This document shows, one piece after another, positions 62,548 to 64,000 of a stretch of 64,000 bases of DNA; within the stretch, counting starts at the first letter, position 1; each line of letters starts with the position of its first letter. Under the pieces are notes generated by a model. The model was given only the letters and a program-made list of their open reading frames with translations, was not told the DNA's origin and made no database searches. The stretch spans positions 1,116,001 to 1,180,000 of the forward strand of contig NC_005043.1 of assembly GCF_000007205.1 (NCBI RefSeq), in the 5' to 3' direction. A program made the position numbers and the translations under genes. The DNA comes from Chlamydia pneumoniae TW-183 (GTDB lineage: Bacteria > Chlamydiota > Chlamydiia > Chlamydiales > Chlamydiaceae).

Positions 62548-63586
62548 TAAATAGAAATTCTTTAGCAATATAAGCTGTAGATTTTCGTAGAACTGCCTGA
62601 GCGAGCATGTCTCCTGTAATCCCGTGATACAGGAGTCCTTTCGACCCGAGTCCTCCTAAGAACCAGAGTTTTTCCCTAATCCTAGAGATGACAGGAAGAC
62701 GTGATTTGCTAGAAGAGCGCATGCCAGCATAACAGTGCAGGACTTGAGCATCTTTAAGTCCTGGAAATAGCGAGAGCACAGGAGGCATGATTTCCTGATA
62801 GGCAATAGCGGGATCAGGAGTCTCTTCGGGTTGGTTGTGTTCGAAAGTCGCCCCTAAAATGCAGGTATTCTTTTGTGTATTGGCGACCATATATTTATGA
62901 GCATTGATACTGAATGAGAGCATGGCAAGATCTTTAGGCCAACTGATCTCCAGCAACTGTCCTTTTACTTTATTTACCGGCATGTCTTTAAGTTCAGGAA
63001 GAATCGAGGCGTTGGCTCCTGGAGTCACTATGATATGATCATAGAACTCTTCAATATCGGCAAGGTCCTCAATGAGCTCATCATAGAATTGTGTCCCTAA
63101 TTTCATGCAGGCGTCAGCCAATCCCTGAATATAGAGATCATTATTTAGAGTTACCCCACTCTTTATGAATAGTGCTCCGAGATTTGGGGGGATGACCATA
63201 CTGGGAATGGAGATTTCGCAACGAGCCTTCTCCCACCATTCGACTTCTTTGGGGAATTCTTCAACACGCTCCGTGAATAGCTGAGCTTGATCCTCGTCAA
63301 TTGCCGGTCTTAAGATCCCTTGAGAAATCACAATAGGTACGTTGAGGGCTTTACTAGCTTCTGTGATTAACGCGTGTGTAGCATTGATTCCTTGATCTGC
63401 CAGGGGAGGCTTGAGAGCTTTTTTCCCCGTGAAAGCATGGAGGAGTCCTGAAGACATTCCAGAGGCTCCTTCTCCTAAGGGAATAGGATCAAAGAGATCG
63501 ATAGTTGCAGTCCCCTGGGAGTGGAGAAGCAGATGCCAAGTTACAGAGAGTCCTGCATATCCTGCTCCTAAAACGGCTATACGCAT
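62540..63586 (-). CDS. FAD-dependent oxidoreductase, DadA/DAO-like
   Basis: 348 aa. The FAD dinucleotide motif is VLGAGYAGLS at the N-terminus (Gly7, Gly9, Gly12), and the second FAD segment ends GLGSKGLLYHGITGDML. A DAO-type core (HYGGMRSSSKSRLP-like CYAGMRSSSKSRLPVISR) fits amine or D-amino-acid oxidoreductases. In C. trachomatis a neighbour of mdhC and arcD is annotated as D-amino-acid dehydrogenase. The exact substrate is uncertain, and the C-terminal domain of MnmC is another DAO-type possibility. It lies near the arginine/agmatine antiporter gene on the same strand, ~210 bp downstream of it. Confidence 0.8.
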   Translation of the reverse strand: MRIAVLGAGYAGLSVTWHLLLHSQGTATIDLFDPIPLGEGASGMSSGLLHAFTGKKALKPPLADQGINATHALITEASKALNVPIVISQGILRPAIDEDQAQLFTERVEEFPKEVEWWEKARCEISIPSMVIPPNLGALFIKSGVTLNNDLYIQGLADACMKLGTQFYDELIEDLADIEEFYDHIIVTPGANASILPELKDMPVNKVKGQLLEISWPKDLAMLSFSINAHKYMVANTQKNTCILGATFEHNQPEETPDPAIAYQEIMPPVLSLFPGLKDAQVLHCYAGMRSSSKSRLPVISRIREKLWFLGGLGSKGLLYHGITGDMLAQAVLRKSTAYIAKEFLFTI

Positions 63587-63756
63587 AAAGTGTACCTTAA
63601 ATCAAGTATCGTTACATAGACCTTGTCTTGAGAATAAGAGAATAAGGGATAAAAGAACAGGGGGGAATCTCTCTGATTGGGAGATAAAAATGTAGAAGAT
63701 GAAAACCTGATTCTTAAGGGTGAATTTTTTACTATAGAGAAGAGAATTAGGGAGAC

Positions 63757-63778
63757 CCCCACGGCATAAGCCGTGGGG
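63757..63778 (-). terminator. hairpin after the antiporter gene
   Basis: CCCCACGGC (63757-63765) and GCCGTGGGG (63770-63778) form a perfect 9-bp GC-rich stem with a 4-base loop, 17 bp after the aaxC stop. The minus-strand tail (GTCTCCCTAATTCTC) lacks a U-tract, so it is a strong hairpin but an incomplete intrinsic terminator. Confidence 0.5.
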
Positions 63779-63794
63779 AAGGATGAAAGTTTAA

Positions 63795-64000
63795 TTAAAT
63801 TTTGATTCTTCCTGTTGAGAATAGGAAGATCGCTGTCAGCGCAAGAAGGCCTATGAAAGTCATTCCTACAATTTCTTTTTTAGCAAAGAATGTCTTAGCA
63901 TTTTTCTTCTTTTTCCCTGCGTCTATATAGAAGGGGATGCCAAGAGCTAAAAGAACTAAGGCCATAAAGAGGTATTTTAGACCTCCTGCATAGATAAGCC
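63795..64000 (-). CDS. aaxC: arginine/agmatine antiporter AaxC, C-terminal fragment cut by window edge
   Basis: Only the last 67 residues are inside the window, running from LIYAGGLKYLFMALVLLALG to FLFSTGRIKI and TAA at 63795. Two hydrophobic helices flank a basic loop (GKKKKNAKTFFAKK), as at the end of APC-family basic amino-acid antiporters. In C. pneumoniae the aax genes (arginine decarboxylase plus arginine/agmatine antiporter and porin) follow this neighbourhood, so the call relies partly on recalled order. The rest of the gene continues beyond the window end. Confidence 0.6.
   Translation of the reverse strand, partial: LIYAGGLKYLFMALVLLALGIPFYIDAGKKKKNAKTFFAKKEIVGMTFIGLLALTAIFLFSTGRIKI

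Noticed and set aside
1..64000. CRISPR array, insertion sequence, CIRCE element or rRNA genes
   Set aside because: No regularly spaced repeats, transposase frames with inverted ends, TTAGCACTC-N9-GAGTGCTAA element or rRNA-like sequence was seen.

Overview
The window is a compact chromosomal segment of about 40% GC from an obligate intracellular Chlamydia, most likely Chlamydia (Chlamydophila) pneumoniae. The genus call rests on the secreted protease CPAF, the late gene ltuA, a CopB2/CopD2-type type III translocator operon, a class Ic ribonucleotide reductase small subunit with Phe at the radical position, a three-cone NrdA, and an FtsH with a very large periplasmic insert. The species call rests on the tandem DUF648-like family at the left edge and on a partial arginine/agmatine antiporter at the right edge. 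It is an inference from recalled gene order, not a database match.

Layout. 1-3600: three members of a paralogous membrane-protein family, two of them a recent tandem duplication. 3681-11701: envelope and proteolysis genes (htrA, an M20 peptidase, an M16C insulinase-like protease, rmuC, pssA). 11702-16326: nrdAB with a predicted NrdR-controlled promoter. 16425-21820: trmB, tRNA-Val, a YtqB-like methyltransferase, murB, nusB, infC-rpmI-rplT, pheS and tRNA-Ser. 22100-33794: a large hypothetical, an LptF/LptG permease pair, tilS, ftsH, pnp, rpsO, tadA and a small ORF. 33791-37929: a membrane protein and a cluster of small chlamydia-specific proteins homologous to the CT847-CT850 group. 37886-46599: map, marC, a frameshifted marC paralogue, a fused ABC permease/binding protein, fumC, a SulP transporter and an NhaD-type antiporter. 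46745-50335: CPAF, ispH and a small methyltransferase. 50338-55376: a four-gene minus-strand operon for the second type III translocon. 55566-64000: tRNA-Leu, a small secreted Tyr-rich protein, xerD, pgi, ltuA, an Inc-like protein, mdh, a membrane protein, a DadA-like oxidoreductase and the end of aaxC.

How the genes fit together. Housekeeping genes (translation, nucleotide reduction, TCA cycle, isoprenoid and peptidoglycan precursors) are interleaved with host-interaction genes (CPAF, translocators, likely effectors, an Inc candidate). Packing is dense: convergent neighbours overlap at their 3' ends by 4 to 47 bp, one tRNA overlaps a coding sequence, and another starts at the base after a stop codon. 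No CRISPR array, insertion sequence, prophage or plasmid origin was seen. The least explained loci are the DUF648-like tandem repeat, the CT847-849-like cluster, the frameshifted MarC paralogue, the hairpin-led Tyr-rich secreted ORF and the Inc-like protein beside ltuA.
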